Shown piece by piece: positions 43,872 to 51,766 of a DNA stretch of 64,000 nt. The number at the start of each line of letters is the position of its first letter. The first letter of the stretch is position 1. The translations under genes were made by a program, and so were the position numbers. The notes below the pieces were generated by a model. The model was not told the origin of the DNA and searched no databases. It saw only the letters and a list, made by a program, of their open reading frames with translations. This DNA comes from Deinococcus radiophilus. GTDB taxonomy: Bacteria > Deinococcota > Deinococci > Deinococcales > Deinococcaceae. The DNA is taken from contig NZ_CP086380.1 in NCBI RefSeq assembly GCF_020889625.1, positions 136,001-200,000 of the forward strand. The letters run 5' to 3'.

Positions 43872-45037
43872 CTGACTACCCCTCAAAACTCCGGTAACAC
43901 TGTCTGAGACGCCAGATTCTATAGACATAAAAAGAGCTGGTTCATAAGGTGTATCTGCAATGAACCACCTGAACCAGCCGCCCCAGGATAGCCTTTTCGC
44001 AGCTCTTCGTCCTTTCTTCCGTATCGACCAGCGACGGTTCACCGTCCTGGTCGCGCTGATTCTGGCAATCATCCAGCAGCGCAGCGTGGTGCTGAACAAT
44101 CTGAAGACGGTCATCGCACTCCCAGGAAGTCAGGAAACCCGCTACCAACGTCTTTTGCGCTTCGTGCAATTTTTACTCCCAGAGGCGATGTACCTGAAGT
44201 TTGCGCTTCACATGCTGGGTACGGATGAGCTCACGCTCATCCTCGACCGGACCAACTGGAAGCTAGGCACGAAGGACGTAAATATCCTGATGCTGTCTGC
44301 GGTATGGAAGGGGTTCAGTCTTCCGCTGATGTGGCGTTTTCTCCCACACGGGGGAAGCAGCGCCCAGCACATTCGTAAGGAGCTGATGGCTGATTTTCTG
44401 CGTCATTGTCCTCACGTCCGCATTGACGGTCTGCTGGCAGACCGTGAATTCATCGGCCAGGACTGGTTTACGTTCCTGAGCGAACATGGGATTGTTCCCT
44501 GTATCCGGTTGCGGAGCGACACCAAGATGGACGGCTTACCTGTCCACGTCTTCGCTAAGAAAATGCAGGTGGGAGAAATTCGCGTCTGGCACAGCCCTAT
44601 GGTGGTGTACGGGGTCAGACTCCGTGTTCTGGCACTGAAGGTTTCGAAGACGGAGATGCTGTACCTGGCCTACCAGGGCAGAGCAGATCAGAATTTGCGG
44701 AAGTACGCACTGCGTTGGCAGTGCGAAAACCTCCACGCTGCGCTGAAAACCAGAGGCTTTGATTTGGAAGCGACCGGATTGACCCAGGCCGAGCGGGTGT
44801 CAACGCTGCTGATGGTGATCGCCATCAGCTTCATCTGGTGTCTTCAGACAGGTGCGGTTCTACTGCTTGAAGGCAGCGTGGAGACGAGGAAGGCCATGCG
44901 CCAGAAAGCGCATGGCTACGCCAGCAAAAGTTTGTTTCGATTGGGGTTGGACGAGTTGCGAGATTTGCTCAGCCACCCAAGCCCTGAAAATTGGAGCCGT
45001 CTGGCACGGCTTGTCCCACGTTTTGAGGGGTAGTCAG
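43872..45037. mobile_element. IS4-family insertion sequence, complete (1166 bp)
   Basis: Ends are perfect 18-bp inverted repeats: CTGACTACCCCTCAAAAC at 43872-43889 and its complement at 45020-45037. A 9-bp target duplication GCCTATCCG flanks it (43863-43871 and 45038-45046). The transposase stop codon lies inside the right repeat. The insertion is 24 bp upstream of the AIM24-family start codon, so it separates that gene from its native promoter. Confidence 0.94.
43960..45033 (+). CDS. IS4-family transposase
   Basis: 357 residues. The DDE residues are in [11 protein letters not shown] (first D), [11 protein letters not shown] (second D) and the YREK signature [15 protein letters not shown] (Y-2-R-3-E-6-K), which is diagnostic of IS4. 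The frame is intact. It starts at ATG 43960, 71 bp inside the left repeat's end. Confidence 0.93.
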   Translation: MNHLNQPPQDSLFAALRPFFRIDQRRFTVLVALILAIIQQRSVVLNNLKTVIALPGSQETRYQRLLRFVQFLLPEAMYLKFALHMLGTDELTLILDRTNWKLGTKDVNILMLSAVWKGFSLPLMWRFLPHGGSSAQHIRKELMADFLRHCPHVRIDGLLADREFIGQDWFTFLSEHGIVPCIRLRSDTKMDGLPVHVFAKKMQVGEIRVWHSPMVVYGVRLRVLALKVSKTEMLYLAYQGRADQNLRKYALRWQCENLHAALKTRGFDLEATGLTQAERVSTLLMVIAISFIWCLQTGAVLLLEGSVETRKAMRQKAHGYASKSLFRLGLDELRDLLSHPSPENWSRLARLVPRFEG

Positions 45038-45061
45038 GCCTATCCGGCACGTAACGGCCAT

Positions 45062-45901
45062 ATGCAATACAAATGGCAGCCCCGAACGACCCAGACCCTT
45101 CAAACTGCTGGCGCACAGTTGCGAGTGCTGGAATACCAGGCCCAGCCGCTGGAAGAACCCCTCAGTGGCTACCACCAGCCAGTGAACCGTCCCGCACCTT
45201 TCCGGCAGCTTCAGATTGACATGCAAGGGGGGCAGACGGTTCTGGAACCAGGAGCGCTGCAATGGCTCCGTGGTGATATTGACATGGAAGCCAGCGCCAC
45301 TGGCGGCGCACAGGGCGGCGGCCTGGGCGGATTGCTCCGCGGTGCCGTGACTGCGGCTGCCACTGGTGAGGGGCTGTTCAAGACGGTGTACCGGGGCGCA
45401 GGCAGCATCTACACCGAGCCGACCCGGTTGTATTACCTGCTGGGCGAATTGCAGGGCGACGATCTGATCGTAGACGACGGCGCGTTTGTGACAGCGGCGG
45501 GTCAGATCACGGTAGGCCGTCACACCAACCGGGGCCTGGCCAACATGATGGGCAGCGGCGAGGGCCGCGTGCAGCCCAGGCTGAGTGGCAGTGGAGCCTT
45601 CTGCCTGCAAAGCCCAGTCCATCCGGACGAATTCCAGACCCTGGACCTGCAAGGGGACACGCTGAAGGTGGACGGCAACTTGGTGCTGGCCTATACGGGC
45701 AGTCTGGAGATGACGGTGGAGCGCAGTGCCCGTGGCCTGCTTGGGGCGGGCAAGACGGGCGAAGGATTTATTCAAGTCTACCGGGGAACAGGTCAGATCT
45801 GGTTGGCCCCCACACTGCCCCTGGCTGCCCGTCCCAGCCTAGGAGGCAGCAGCAGTGTGGCCGCGGGTGCTGGCAGCCTGAGCGAGATTCTGGGGAACTG
45901 A
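45062..45901 (+). CDS. AIM24-family protein
   Basis: 279 residues with the AIM24/TRAP-like beta-helix pattern: a first half with [29 protein letters not shown], a Gly-rich insert, and repeated strands such as [20 protein letters not shown] and [19 protein letters not shown]. Family function in bacteria is unclear. The IS4 element sits immediately upstream and no ribosome site is visible between IS end and ATG, so expression may be altered. A strong bidirectional terminator follows. Confidence 0.82.
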   Translation: MQYKWQPRTTQTLQTAGAQLRVLEYQAQPLEEPLSGYHQPVNRPAPFRQLQIDMQGGQTVLEPGALQWLRGDIDMEASATGGAQGGGLGGLLRGAVTAAATGEGLFKTVYRGAGSIYTEPTRLYYLLGELQGDDLIVDDGAFVTAAGQITVGRHTNRGLANMMGSGEGRVQPRLSGSGAFCLQSPVHPDEFQTLDLQGDTLKVDGNLVLAYTGSLEMTVERSARGLLGAGKTGEGFIQVYRGTGQIWLAPTLPLAARPSLGGSSSVAAGAGSLSEILGN

Positions 45902-45917
45902 GTTTCCACCCCAATGC

Positions 45918-45959
45918 AAAAACCCGCCGCCCAGGAATGGCTCCAGGCGGCGGGTTTTT
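45918..45959. terminator. Bidirectional terminator between AIM24 gene and tkt
   Basis: AAAAACCCGCCGCC (45918-45931) pairs with GGCGGCGGGTTTTT (45946-45959), a perfect 14-bp stem with A and T tails on either side. Confidence 0.9.
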
Positions 45960-45969
45960 GGTCACGGGA

Positions 45970-47946
45970 TTAACCGAGCGTCTCTTTGACGACCTTCACC
46001 ACGTTTTCCACGCTGAAGCCCAGCTTTTCCAGCACCACTTCGCCAGGGGCACTGGCACCGAAGCGGTCCAGGGTGATCAGGCCGCCCTCAGTGCTGACCC
46101 ACTCGAACCAGGGCTGGCTGGCCGCGGCTTCAATCGCCACGCGGGGGGTTGTGCCCAGCACTTGACGCTTGTATTCGGCGCTCTGCTCACGGAACAGCTC
46201 GAAGCAGGGCATGGACACCACGCGCGCGGCCACGCCTTCACCGGCCAGCGCTTCGGCGGCGTCCAGGGCCAGCGCCACTTCCGAGCCAGTCGCCAGCAGG
46301 GTCACAGCGGCGTCCTCGGCCTCGCGGACCACGTAGGCACCCTTTTTCACGCCGTCATGGTTGGGGGCCAGCACGGTCAGGTTCTGGCGCGACAGCACCA
46401 GGGCAGTGGGGCCTTTTTTGTATTCCAGTGCCAGTGCCCAGGCGGCGGCGGTTTCGTTGGCGTCGGCGGGGCGGAAGACATGGGCCCCCGGCACCGCCCG
46501 CAGCATCGCCAGCTGCTCGATAGGCTGGTGCGTGGGGCCGTCCTCGCCCAGCCCGACCGAGTCGTGGGTCAGCACGTAGGTCACGGGCTGCATCTGCAGC
46601 GCCGAGAGGCGGAACGCGGGCTTGAGGTAGTCGCTGAACACCATGAACGTGCCCACCAGCGGGCGCAGGCCGCCGTACAGGCTCAGCCCGTTGGCGGCGG
46701 CGGCCATGCCGAACTCGCGCACACCGAAATACACGTTGCGGCCTGCGTAGTTCCCAGCCTGCATGTGGGGTTCGTCATTGATGGTGGTCTTGGTGCTGCC
46801 CGACAGGTCGGCGCTGCCGCCCATCAGCCCGGGTACGACGGGGGCCAGCGCGTTGATGACTTCGCCGCTGGCGCTGCGGGTGGCCTGCGCCTTGCTGCCC
46901 GCTTCCCAGGTGGGCAGCAGCTCCCAGAGGTTGTCCGGCAGCTCGCGCTCCAGCAGATCATCCACTTCCTGACCCAGTTCGGGGTACTGGGCGCGGTAAC
47001 GGTCCATTATTGCTTCCCACTCGGCCTGCTGCACGGCGCCGCGTTCCAGGGCGCTCATGTGCTCGGCCACTTCGGCGGGCACGGTAAAGGCGGGGTGCTC
47101 CCAGCCCAGCGCCTGCTTGGTCTCGGCCACGCCCTCAGCGCCCAGCGGCTCACCGTGGGCCTTGGGGGTGCCCGCACGCGGGCTGCCAAAGCCGATCACC
47201 GTGCGGACCTGAATCAGGGTGGGCTTGGCGGTTTCGGCCTGGGCTTGCTCGATGGCGGCGGCAATCGCCCCGACATCGGTGCCGTCTTCCACCTTCAGCA
47301 CCTGCCAGCCGTAGCCCTCGAAGCGCAATTTCATCCGCTCGGAATCGGCCTTGGCGACCATGGTGTCCAGCTGCACTTCGTTGTCGTCGTGCAGCCAGAT
47401 CAGTTTGCCCAGCGCGAGGTGTCCGGCCAGTGCCGCCGCCTCGTGGCTGATGCCTTCTTGCAGGTCGCCGTCCCCGCAAATCGCGTAGGTGTAGTTGTCG
47501 AACACGGGGAAACCTTCCCGGTTGTAGCGGGCGGCCAGGTGCGCTTCCGCCATTGCCAGGCCCACGGTCATGGCAATGCCCTGCCCCAGCGGCCCGGTGG
47601 TGGCGTCCAGCCCGTCGGTGTGGAAGAACTCCGGGTGGCCGGGTGTCTGGCTGTCCCACTGCCGGAAGTTCTTCAGCTCATCCAGCGTCATCTTGGGGTA
47701 GCCGGTCAGGTGCAGCAGGCTGTAGATCAGCATGGAGGCGTGCCCCGCCGACAGTACGAAGCGGTCGCGGCCCGGCCAGCGGTGGTTGGCGGGGTTGTGG
47801 CGCAAGAAACGTTGCCAGAGCGTATAGCCCATCGGGGCCATGCCCAGCGGCGCGCCGGGGTGGCCGGAGTTGGCCGCCTGCACCGCGTCAATGCTTAGCG
47901 TGCGGATGGTGTTGATGCTCAGTTGTTCCAGGGTGTGGTCGGACAT
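45970..47946 (-). CDS. tkt: Transketolase
   Basis: 658 residues. The thiamine-diphosphate motif GDGDLQEGISHEAAALAGH is followed by LIWLHDDNEVQLD. The N-terminus has AANSGHPGAPLGMAPMGY, and the pyrimidine domain has YVLTHDSVGLGEDGPTHQPIEQ. It transfers two-carbon units in the pentose phosphate pathway, which feeds NADPH and nucleotide supply. It is monocistronic and convergent with the AIM24 gene. Confidence 0.96.
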   Translation of the reverse strand: MSDHTLEQLSINTIRTLSIDAVQAANSGHPGAPLGMAPMGYTLWQRFLRHNPANHRWPGRDRFVLSAGHASMLIYSLLHLTGYPKMTLDELKNFRQWDSQTPGHPEFFHTDGLDATTGPLGQGIAMTVGLAMAEAHLAARYNREGFPVFDNYTYAICGDGDLQEGISHEAAALAGHLALGKLIWLHDDNEVQLDTMVAKADSERMKLRFEGYGWQVLKVEDGTDVGAIAAAIEQAQAETAKPTLIQVRTVIGFGSPRAGTPKAHGEPLGAEGVAETKQALGWEHPAFTVPAEVAEHMSALERGAVQQAEWEAIMDRYRAQYPELGQEVDDLLERELPDNLWELLPTWEAGSKAQATRSASGEVINALAPVVPGLMGGSADLSGSTKTTINDEPHMQAGNYAGRNVYFGVREFGMAAAANGLSLYGGLRPLVGTFMVFSDYLKPAFRLSALQMQPVTYVLTHDSVGLGEDGPTHQPIEQLAMLRAVPGAHVFRPADANETAAAWALALEYKKGPTALVLSRQNLTVLAPNHDGVKKGAYVVREAEDAAVTLLATGSEVALALDAAEALAGEGVAARVVSMPCFELFREQSAEYKRQVLGTTPRVAIEAAASQPWFEWVSTEGGLITLDRFGASAPGEVVLEKLGFSVENVVKVVKETLG

Positions 47947-48023
47947 GCTTTGCAGTTTAGCGGCTGGCTGCCTGTCTCAGGCGCTTTGCTATACTGCCGA
48001 CCGCCCGCGAGGGCGAGAGTCAT

Positions 48024-48100
48024 GCACCCGTAGCTCAGTCGGATAGAGCGGCCCCCTCCTAAGGGGCAGGCCACAGGTTCGATTCCTGTCGGGTGCACCA
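48024..48100 (+). tRNA. tRNA-Arg (anticodon CCT)
   Basis: A complete 77-nt cloverleaf with encoded CCA. The acceptor is GCACCCG with CGGGTGC, the D arm is GCTC...GAGC, the anticodon stem is GCCCC/GGGGC around CTCCTAA (anticodon CCT, reading AGG), and the T arm is ACAGG TTCGATT CCTGT. tRNA-Arg genes are common integration sites and the accessory region begins right after it. Confidence 0.95.
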
Positions 48101-48876
48101 CAGACAGACAGCATTTAGCCCCCGCCAGTACAAGCGGGGGCTGATCCTTGACACCATAGGCGTCTATATACGGCCCCTCTATACACAAAAAGAAGGCCCC
48201 ACCCCGCCGCGTTGGCAGCATGGGGCAATTGGTTGATTTGGCCTATGTGGCAGGGTCGGGATGTGGCCCGTGGGTTCCTGGGGCAGCCGCTCAGTCACCA
48301 GATCGCCACTTTGCCCCACCCAGACCCGCAGCAGCCCGCCGTACTCCCAGGGGCCACCGGCTTGCCACCTTTTTTGGGAACCAGCAGCACCTGAGCGGGC
48401 GTGCTGGGTGGTTGGTCCAGTGGCGTCCCGGTGAGCGTGCCACTCCCCACACCGGAAATCAGCATGCGCCAGGGGAGGGGGTCAGTGGCAGGCCCCTGGC
48501 CGCTTGGGCGTTGCAGGTCTGCGCTGTCATCAGGATGCTGACCAGGGTAGACATAAAGGCCGGAGGGACAGCGGGTTGCTGCATGGGGGCTCTTGTTCAT
48601 CGGGGTGGCCTCATTCCGGGAATCACGAGTGGGTAGACGGTGCCGGACTGCGCGCGCCAGCCGACCCGCCACCATCAGGGGATGCCGGAGTGGGTCAAGG
48701 GGTAGCCTCCGTGATGCGCTGAAAGCCTATACGCGGGTACGTCCCGCCGCTGTAGCTCTCCAAGCGCACGTCGGCTAGGGTGACTGGCGTGCACTCGGGG
48801 CGCAGGCGGAACGGCAGCGGCACCGCTCACTATGGGTAGAGCCGCCAGAAGGCTAAGTCGGTGCATAGGCCTCCTA
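48101..48876. other. Decayed sequence between tRNA-Arg and the IS630 element
   Basis: A GCCCCCGC/GCGGGGGC hairpin at 48118-48141 may end the tRNA transcript. The rest holds only short frames. On the minus strand 48695-48823 (GTG start, 42 aa) contains ESYSGGTYPRIGFQRITEA, and 48295-48600 (101 aa) is low in recognisable content. They look like remnants of a larger mobile or phage-derived gene set. No intact gene can be supported. GCTAAGTCGGT occurs at 48852-48862 and again inside the IS end at 48887-48897. Confidence 0.45.
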
Positions 48877-48887
48877 TTGATGACGTG

Positions 48888-49430
48888 CTAAGTCGGTAAC
48901 ACTTCAGGGTAGATACCTAGCAATTTGGCTGGGAGTTGCCGATAGCGGATTTTCGGCCATACCGTACGGAGGTAAGCCTTGAGTTGCTCCAGCGTCTCTG
49001 GGCAAAAATTGGCGAGTTGGTGGTGTTTGACATAGGCCCACACTCGTTCAATGGGGTTGAGTTCAGGGCTGTACGGTGGCAGGTACGTTAGGCTCAGTCG
49101 TTCATGTTGTGATACGAAGGCCGAAACGGCCTTCGCCTTATGGATTTTAGCGTTGTCCACCACAACAGTGATCTTCCCCTTGATGTGTCGCATCAGATGC
49201 GTCAAAAATGCGATGAAGCCCATCGCTTTGACCGACCCTTCGTGTGTCTGCTGGAAAAACTGGCCCTTAGACGTAATCCCGCCAATCACGGAGAGCTTTT
49301 TCCAATTGGTCTTGGCCAGAATCACTGGGGTCTGACCACGCGTGGCCCAGGTGTTGCCAATCACGGGCTTCATACTGATTCCGACTTCATCGGCCCAGAC
49401 GATGGTTTCACCATCATCTATCTTTTTTTT
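48888..49430 (-). CDS. IS630 transposase, catalytic part (orfB frame)
   Basis: After the A8 run the second frame encodes the DDE domain: first D in TIVWADEVGISM, second D in ITVVVDNAKIHKAK, and E in LPPYSPELNPIERVWAYVK. It has no convincing start of its own. It is most likely made as a fusion with the upstream frame by slippage at 49423-49430. If no slippage occurs, the enzyme is dead. Confidence 0.8.
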   Translation of the reverse strand, partial: KKKIDDGETIVWADEVGISMKPVIGNTWATRGQTPVILAKTNWKKLSVIGGITSKGQFFQQTHEGSVKAMGFIAFLTHLMRHIKGKITVVVDNAKIHKAKAVSAFVSQHERLSLTYLPPYSPELNPIERVWAYVKHHQLANFCPETLEQLKAYLRTVWPKIRYRQLPAKLLGIYPEVLPT

Positions 49431-49902
49431 CCAGGACTGGAAGCTCTGCTTCCAGCCAAGCGTCGACCTGCTCAGCATTCTGTTCCAACGGGCGTTTTTC
49501 TGCTTTCTGCCAGGAAAAGCCCCAGCGTAACAGCAGCTTTCCGACCCAGTCGTGGTCATACCAGACACCATATCTGCATCCAATCTCGTCGCGAATACGT
49601 GCGGTAGTCCAGCGCCCGTCTGGAAAACGCTGTGGATCTGGCCCTGCCTCAATCATCGCCATGATTTCAGCCACTTGGTGATCGGTGAGAAAGGAGGGAC
49701 GTCCAGAGGAGAAAGTAGCTTCAAGGGTATCGCCATGTCGTAAGCGCTGCCGCCAGGTACGAACAGTGCTGGCGCTGACACCAAAACGCTGGGCAATCGT
49801 CTTGGAGGACAGGGTCATATCGGAGAGCATCGGAAGAGCGGCGAGTCGCCGCTCTTCCATCTGCTGACGTGTCCATCGGCTGGGCCGCCAAACCTCACTC
49901 AC
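49414..49902 (-). CDS. IS630 transposase, helix-turn-helix part (orfA frame)
   Basis: 162 residues. An N-terminal helix-turn-helix region (SKTIAQRFGVSASTVRTWRQRL) is followed by a winged segment RWTTARIRDEIGCRYGVWYD and a linker ending EKKDR. The stop comes right after the A8 run shared with the catalytic frame. The frame relation needs a +1 (or -2) shift to continue into orfB. Confidence 0.8.
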   Translation of the reverse strand: MSEVWRPSRWTRQQMEERRLAALPMLSDMTLSSKTIAQRFGVSASTVRTWRQRLRHGDTLEATFSSGRPSFLTDHQVAEIMAMIEAGPDPQRFPDGRWTTARIRDEIGCRYGVWYDHDWVGKLLLRWGFSWQKAEKRPLEQNAEQVDAWLEAELPVLEKKDR

Positions 49903-49994
49903 GGTTTCAGTCTAACTCTGTCGTGAACTTACCGCGTTATCAATATCTCTCGGCATAAGAGTGGCCCTATGGCGCCGGGGATGGTAGCACCATC

Positions 49995-50014
49995 AAAAAC
50001 CCCACTGCGTGGGC
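49995..50014 (-). terminator. Second terminator downstream of the peptide operon
   Basis: CCCAC TGC GTGGG with, on the minus strand, GTTTTT directly after the stem. Confidence 0.55.
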
Positions 50015-50115
50015 GGGGGGGAAAGTGTGAAAATGCGGGTGCGCTTCCCTGAAACCTATTTATTCACATTTTCAGATTCTTCAGCTCTGGGAACGCTTTT
50101 CGTCGACTTATTCAG

Positions 50116-50181
50116 CTATAAGTTCTGAGTGTAGACTTTCTTAGTGCCCGTCTGCTGCTGGGGCTTTGGCACTTTGAGCAT
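50116..50181 (-). CDS. Possible 21-residue peptide
   Basis: A short frame starting MLKVPKPQQQ and ending VYTQNL, preceded by an excellent ribosome site (CAGGAGGT, 50191-50198, 9 nt before ATG). It lies just after the terminator of the two secreted-peptide genes on the same strand. It has no signal peptide. It could be a real peptide expressed by read-through or a chance frame. Confidence 0.35.
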   Translation of the reverse strand: MLKVPKPQQQTGTKKVYTQNL

Positions 50182-50206
50182 AGGCGGGTTACCTCCTGAC
50201 AACATG

Positions 50207-50227
50207 AAAAAACCCCGCGCAGCGGGG
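50207..50227 (-). terminator. Intrinsic terminator of the secreted-peptide operon
   Basis: CCCCGC and GCGGGG around a 3-nt loop, followed on the minus strand by six T (50207-50212). Confidence 0.8.
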
Positions 50228-50259
50228 CCAAGTACCAAACAAGAAGCAGTTGGGTCAGA

Positions 50260-50403
50260 TTACATCGGACAAGGTTTGGTAACACAGGGTTTATACATCG
50301 GCTGCAGCTGCCCGGTCGAAGCATCAGCGCCCGCAGCCAGGGCTGTCGTGGTCACGATAAGTAAAGTGGCAAGGATACGGCGGATGGTGTTTTTCACAGT
50401 CAT
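50260..50403 (-). CDS. Short secreted peptide B (47 aa)
   Basis: It starts MTVKNTIRRILATLL, with a basic N-region and a hydrophobic core ending TTTALAAGADA, a good signal-peptide cleavage site near residue 24-27. The mature part is about 20-23 residues and ends MYKPCVTKPCPM, with two cysteines five residues apart. GAAGGGGA precedes the ATG. It is the second gene of a two-gene operon; the first has the same length (144 nt). No known family is recognised; a bacteriocin, signal or metal-binding peptide are all possible. Confidence 0.6.
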   Translation of the reverse strand: MTVKNTIRRILATLLIVTTTALAAGADASTGQLQPMYKPCVTKPCPM

Positions 50404-50451
50404 TCCCCTTCAGTGAGATTTGCTACTTCGCCATGACAGAAAACTGCGGTC

Positions 50452-50595
50452 TTAGGGACAGACAGGATCATACTCAGTCAGGACGGGAATACATCCGCCA
50501 CACCCGCATGCACCTGCATCAGCAGTGCCACTGACACCGAGAATAGAGACAGCCAACAGAGCCACAGCACAGAAACCACGAATCGCTTTCTTCAT
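50452..50595 (-). CDS. Short secreted Cys-rich peptide A (47 aa)
   Basis: It starts MKKAIRGFCAVALLAVSILG, with a clear signal peptide and a cleavage site after GTADA (about residue 27). The mature peptide of about 20 residues contains the cluster GACGCGGC and ends EYDPVCP, four cysteines in all. GGGGAGGGAGAG precedes the ATG. A good promoter lies just upstream, so this is the first gene of the operon. The Cys cluster could bind metal or form disulfides. No family is recognised. Confidence 0.65.
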   Translation of the reverse strand: MKKAIRGFCAVALLAVSILGVSGTADAGACGCGGCIPVLTEYDPVCP

Positions 50596-50628
50596 ATCTC
50601 TCCCTCCCCTAATTGTTAGGTTAGAGGG

Positions 50629-50657
50629 AGATTACTCCTACATTTGAAAATCGTCAA
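50629..50657 (-). promoter_or_regulatory. Promoter of the secreted-peptide operon
   Basis: Read on the minus strand: TTGACG (50657-50652), a 17-bp spacer, then TAATCT (50634-50629). It is 34 bp upstream of the first peptide start, in an AT-rich patch. Confidence 0.6.
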
Positions 50658-50775
50658 TCTTCTGGTTGAATAACTTTCCGAATGGTTAAGCCTAATGGTT
50701 TTGTCGCGCACGGATGCTATATCAGACATCTCCTAAGAGCCGAATGGCCCATAAGACTCTCTGGCTCTGCTTTTT

Positions 50776-50852
50776 TGGCAAGCCGGTTGGGCCCTGAACC
50801 CGACGTCCTCCGGTTTTGGAGACCGGCGCACGTCCGCTTGAGCTTCCTACCC
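50776..50852 (-). tRNA. Degenerate tRNA-Trp(CCA)-like gene
   Basis: A 77-nt cloverleaf can be drawn. The anticodon arm is perfect: CCGGT CTCCAAA ACCGG, anticodon CCA. The D arm is GCTC AAGCGGAC GTGC with one T-T mismatch. The T loop starts TTC but the T stem has a C-A mismatch. The acceptor (GGGTAGG against CCGGCTT) has three wobble pairs and one A-G mismatch. The discriminator is G73, as in tRNA-Trp, and CCA is encoded. The 5' half looks like ordinary tRNA-Trp, while the 3' half has diverged. It could be a pseudogene, a divergent tRNA of a mobile element, or a tRNA-like RNA. Confidence 0.5.
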
Positions 50853-50885
50853 ATGAGCGCTCATCGTGGACGCTTAGCACCGCCA

Positions 50886-50902
50886 CAGGTTTCGAAGCTG
50901 TG
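50886..50902. other. Hairpin next to the tRNA-like gene
   Basis: CCACAG and CTGTG flank a TTTCGAAG loop. It might be part of a larger RNA with the tRNA-like element. Apart from this and the peptide promoter the 50596-51064 gap holds no gene I can support. Confidence 0.3.
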
Positions 50903-51064
50903 CCACGTGCAGTGACCGCACGGCGCAGCTGCGGGCCAACGCCTTTGCGCCGGGAGTCAAAGAACAAAGAAGCCGTGCAGCAGGGATCATCGCCGCTGCC
51001 CCCCATCACACCGGCAACTGACCGCGCCACCTTCGCCCGTCTCCAGTTTGCAGATACTGGGGCC

Positions 51065-51721
51065 ATGTCTACCCATTCCGCCCGCCTCACCGCCCACCCG
51101 GCTCTTACCGAGCGCGGCCTGCTGCCGCTGCGGCTGGGGCAGGGGAGAGACGGCCTGCTGTATGTACCCACCCGGCACCCACTGACCGGCCCGCGCCCCT
51201 TGCTGGTGGCCTGCCACGGCGCGGGGAGCGGGGCCAGCCACTCTATCCGCCCCTTTGTAGACGCCGCCGAGGAACACGGCCTCATCCTGCTGGCCTGCGA
51301 CTCGCGCGGCGGCACCTGGGATGTGATTCGGGGTGGGTACGGTCCGGATGTGGAGTTCATAGACCGGGCGCTGGCGCTGGTGTTCCGCCGCTACACCATT
51401 GACCCGGCTCACCTCGCCCTCGACGGCTTTTCGGACGGGGCCAGCTACGCCCTGTCGCTGGGCCTGGGCAACGGCGACCTGTTCAGCCACCTGCTGGGCT
51501 TTTCGCCCGGCTTTCTGGCCCCGGCCGCGCAGGTGGGCCAGCCGCGCATCTTCGTGTCACACGGCACCGAGGACCGGGTACTGCCTATAGACCGCTGCGG
51601 GCGGGTGATTCGGGAGCAGCTGGAAGGCGCGGGGTATGACCTGCACTACGTAGAGTTTGAAGGCGGGCATACCGTGCCGCCAGAGGTGCAGCGGGAGGCG
51701 CTGGCGTGGTGGCTGGGGTAA
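51065..51721 (+). CDS. Alpha/beta hydrolase (phospholipase/carboxylesterase or LpqC-like)
   Basis: 218 residues. The nucleophile elbow is DGFSDGASYALSLG (GxSxG-type), the oxyanion region PLLVACHGAGSGAS, the acid is probably in HGTEDRVLP, and the His in EGGHTVPPEVQ. No signal peptide was seen with this start. The ATG at 51065 is chosen over an open frame reaching back to 50816, because that extension runs antisense through the tRNA-like element. It should hydrolyse esters in the cytoplasm; the substrate is unknown. Confidence 0.78.
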   Translation: MSTHSARLTAHPALTERGLLPLRLGQGRDGLLYVPTRHPLTGPRPLLVACHGAGSGASHSIRPFVDAAEEHGLILLACDSRGGTWDVIRGGYGPDVEFIDRALALVFRRYTIDPAHLALDGFSDGASYALSLGLGNGDLFSHLLGFSPGFLAPAAQVGQPRIFVSHGTEDRVLPIDRCGRVIREQLEGAGYDLHYVEFEGGHTVPPEVQREALAWWLG

Positions 51722-51745
51722 GTAGTGGGTACTGCTGCATAAAAG

Positions 51746-51764
51746 TATGCATGTTAGTATGCAT
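51746..51764 (+). promoter_or_regulatory. Repeated TATGCAT operator before the toxin-antitoxin genes
   Basis: Two copies of TATGCAT (51746-51752 and 51758-51764) start 12 bp apart, about one helical turn; the second ends 2 bp before the antitoxin ATG. Each is itself palindromic (ATGCAT). This is a likely binding site for the antitoxin's ribbon-helix-helix dimer. Confidence 0.6.
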
Positions 51765-51766
51765 TT

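Larger units (their letters stand above)
48877..49943. mobile_element. IS630-family insertion sequence (1067 bp)
   Basis: Imperfect terminal repeats start TTGATgACG at 48877 and, on the other strand, TTGATaACG at 49943 (14 of the first 17 positions identical). TA dinucleotides flank both ends (48875-48876 and 49944-49945), the usual IS630 target. The transposase is split into two frames on the minus strand. Confidence 0.85.

Noticed and set aside
45937..47898. A 653-codon open frame antisense to tkt
   Set aside because: It is a mirror of transketolase codon bias, His/Gly/Gln-rich and without domain features.
48118..48141. The GCCCCCGC/GCGGGGGC hairpin as an attachment site
   Set aside because: It has no second copy near the far end of the island and fits better as a transcript end for the tRNA.
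50880..50960. A second tRNA upstream of the tRNA-Trp-like element
   Set aside because: The TTCGAA loop with CACAG/CTGTG arms looks like a T or anticodon arm, but the loop is 9 nt and no acceptor, D arm or CCA end could be matched.
50816..51064. N-terminal extension of the alpha/beta hydrolase
   Set aside because: It would run antisense through the tRNA-like gene and adds no hydrolase-like sequence; ATG 51065 gives a complete fold.
50722..51360. A minus-strand protein containing GSSSGRAPVSKTGG
   Set aside because: This peptide is the well-known spurious translation of a tRNA sequence; it led instead to the tRNA-Trp-like call.
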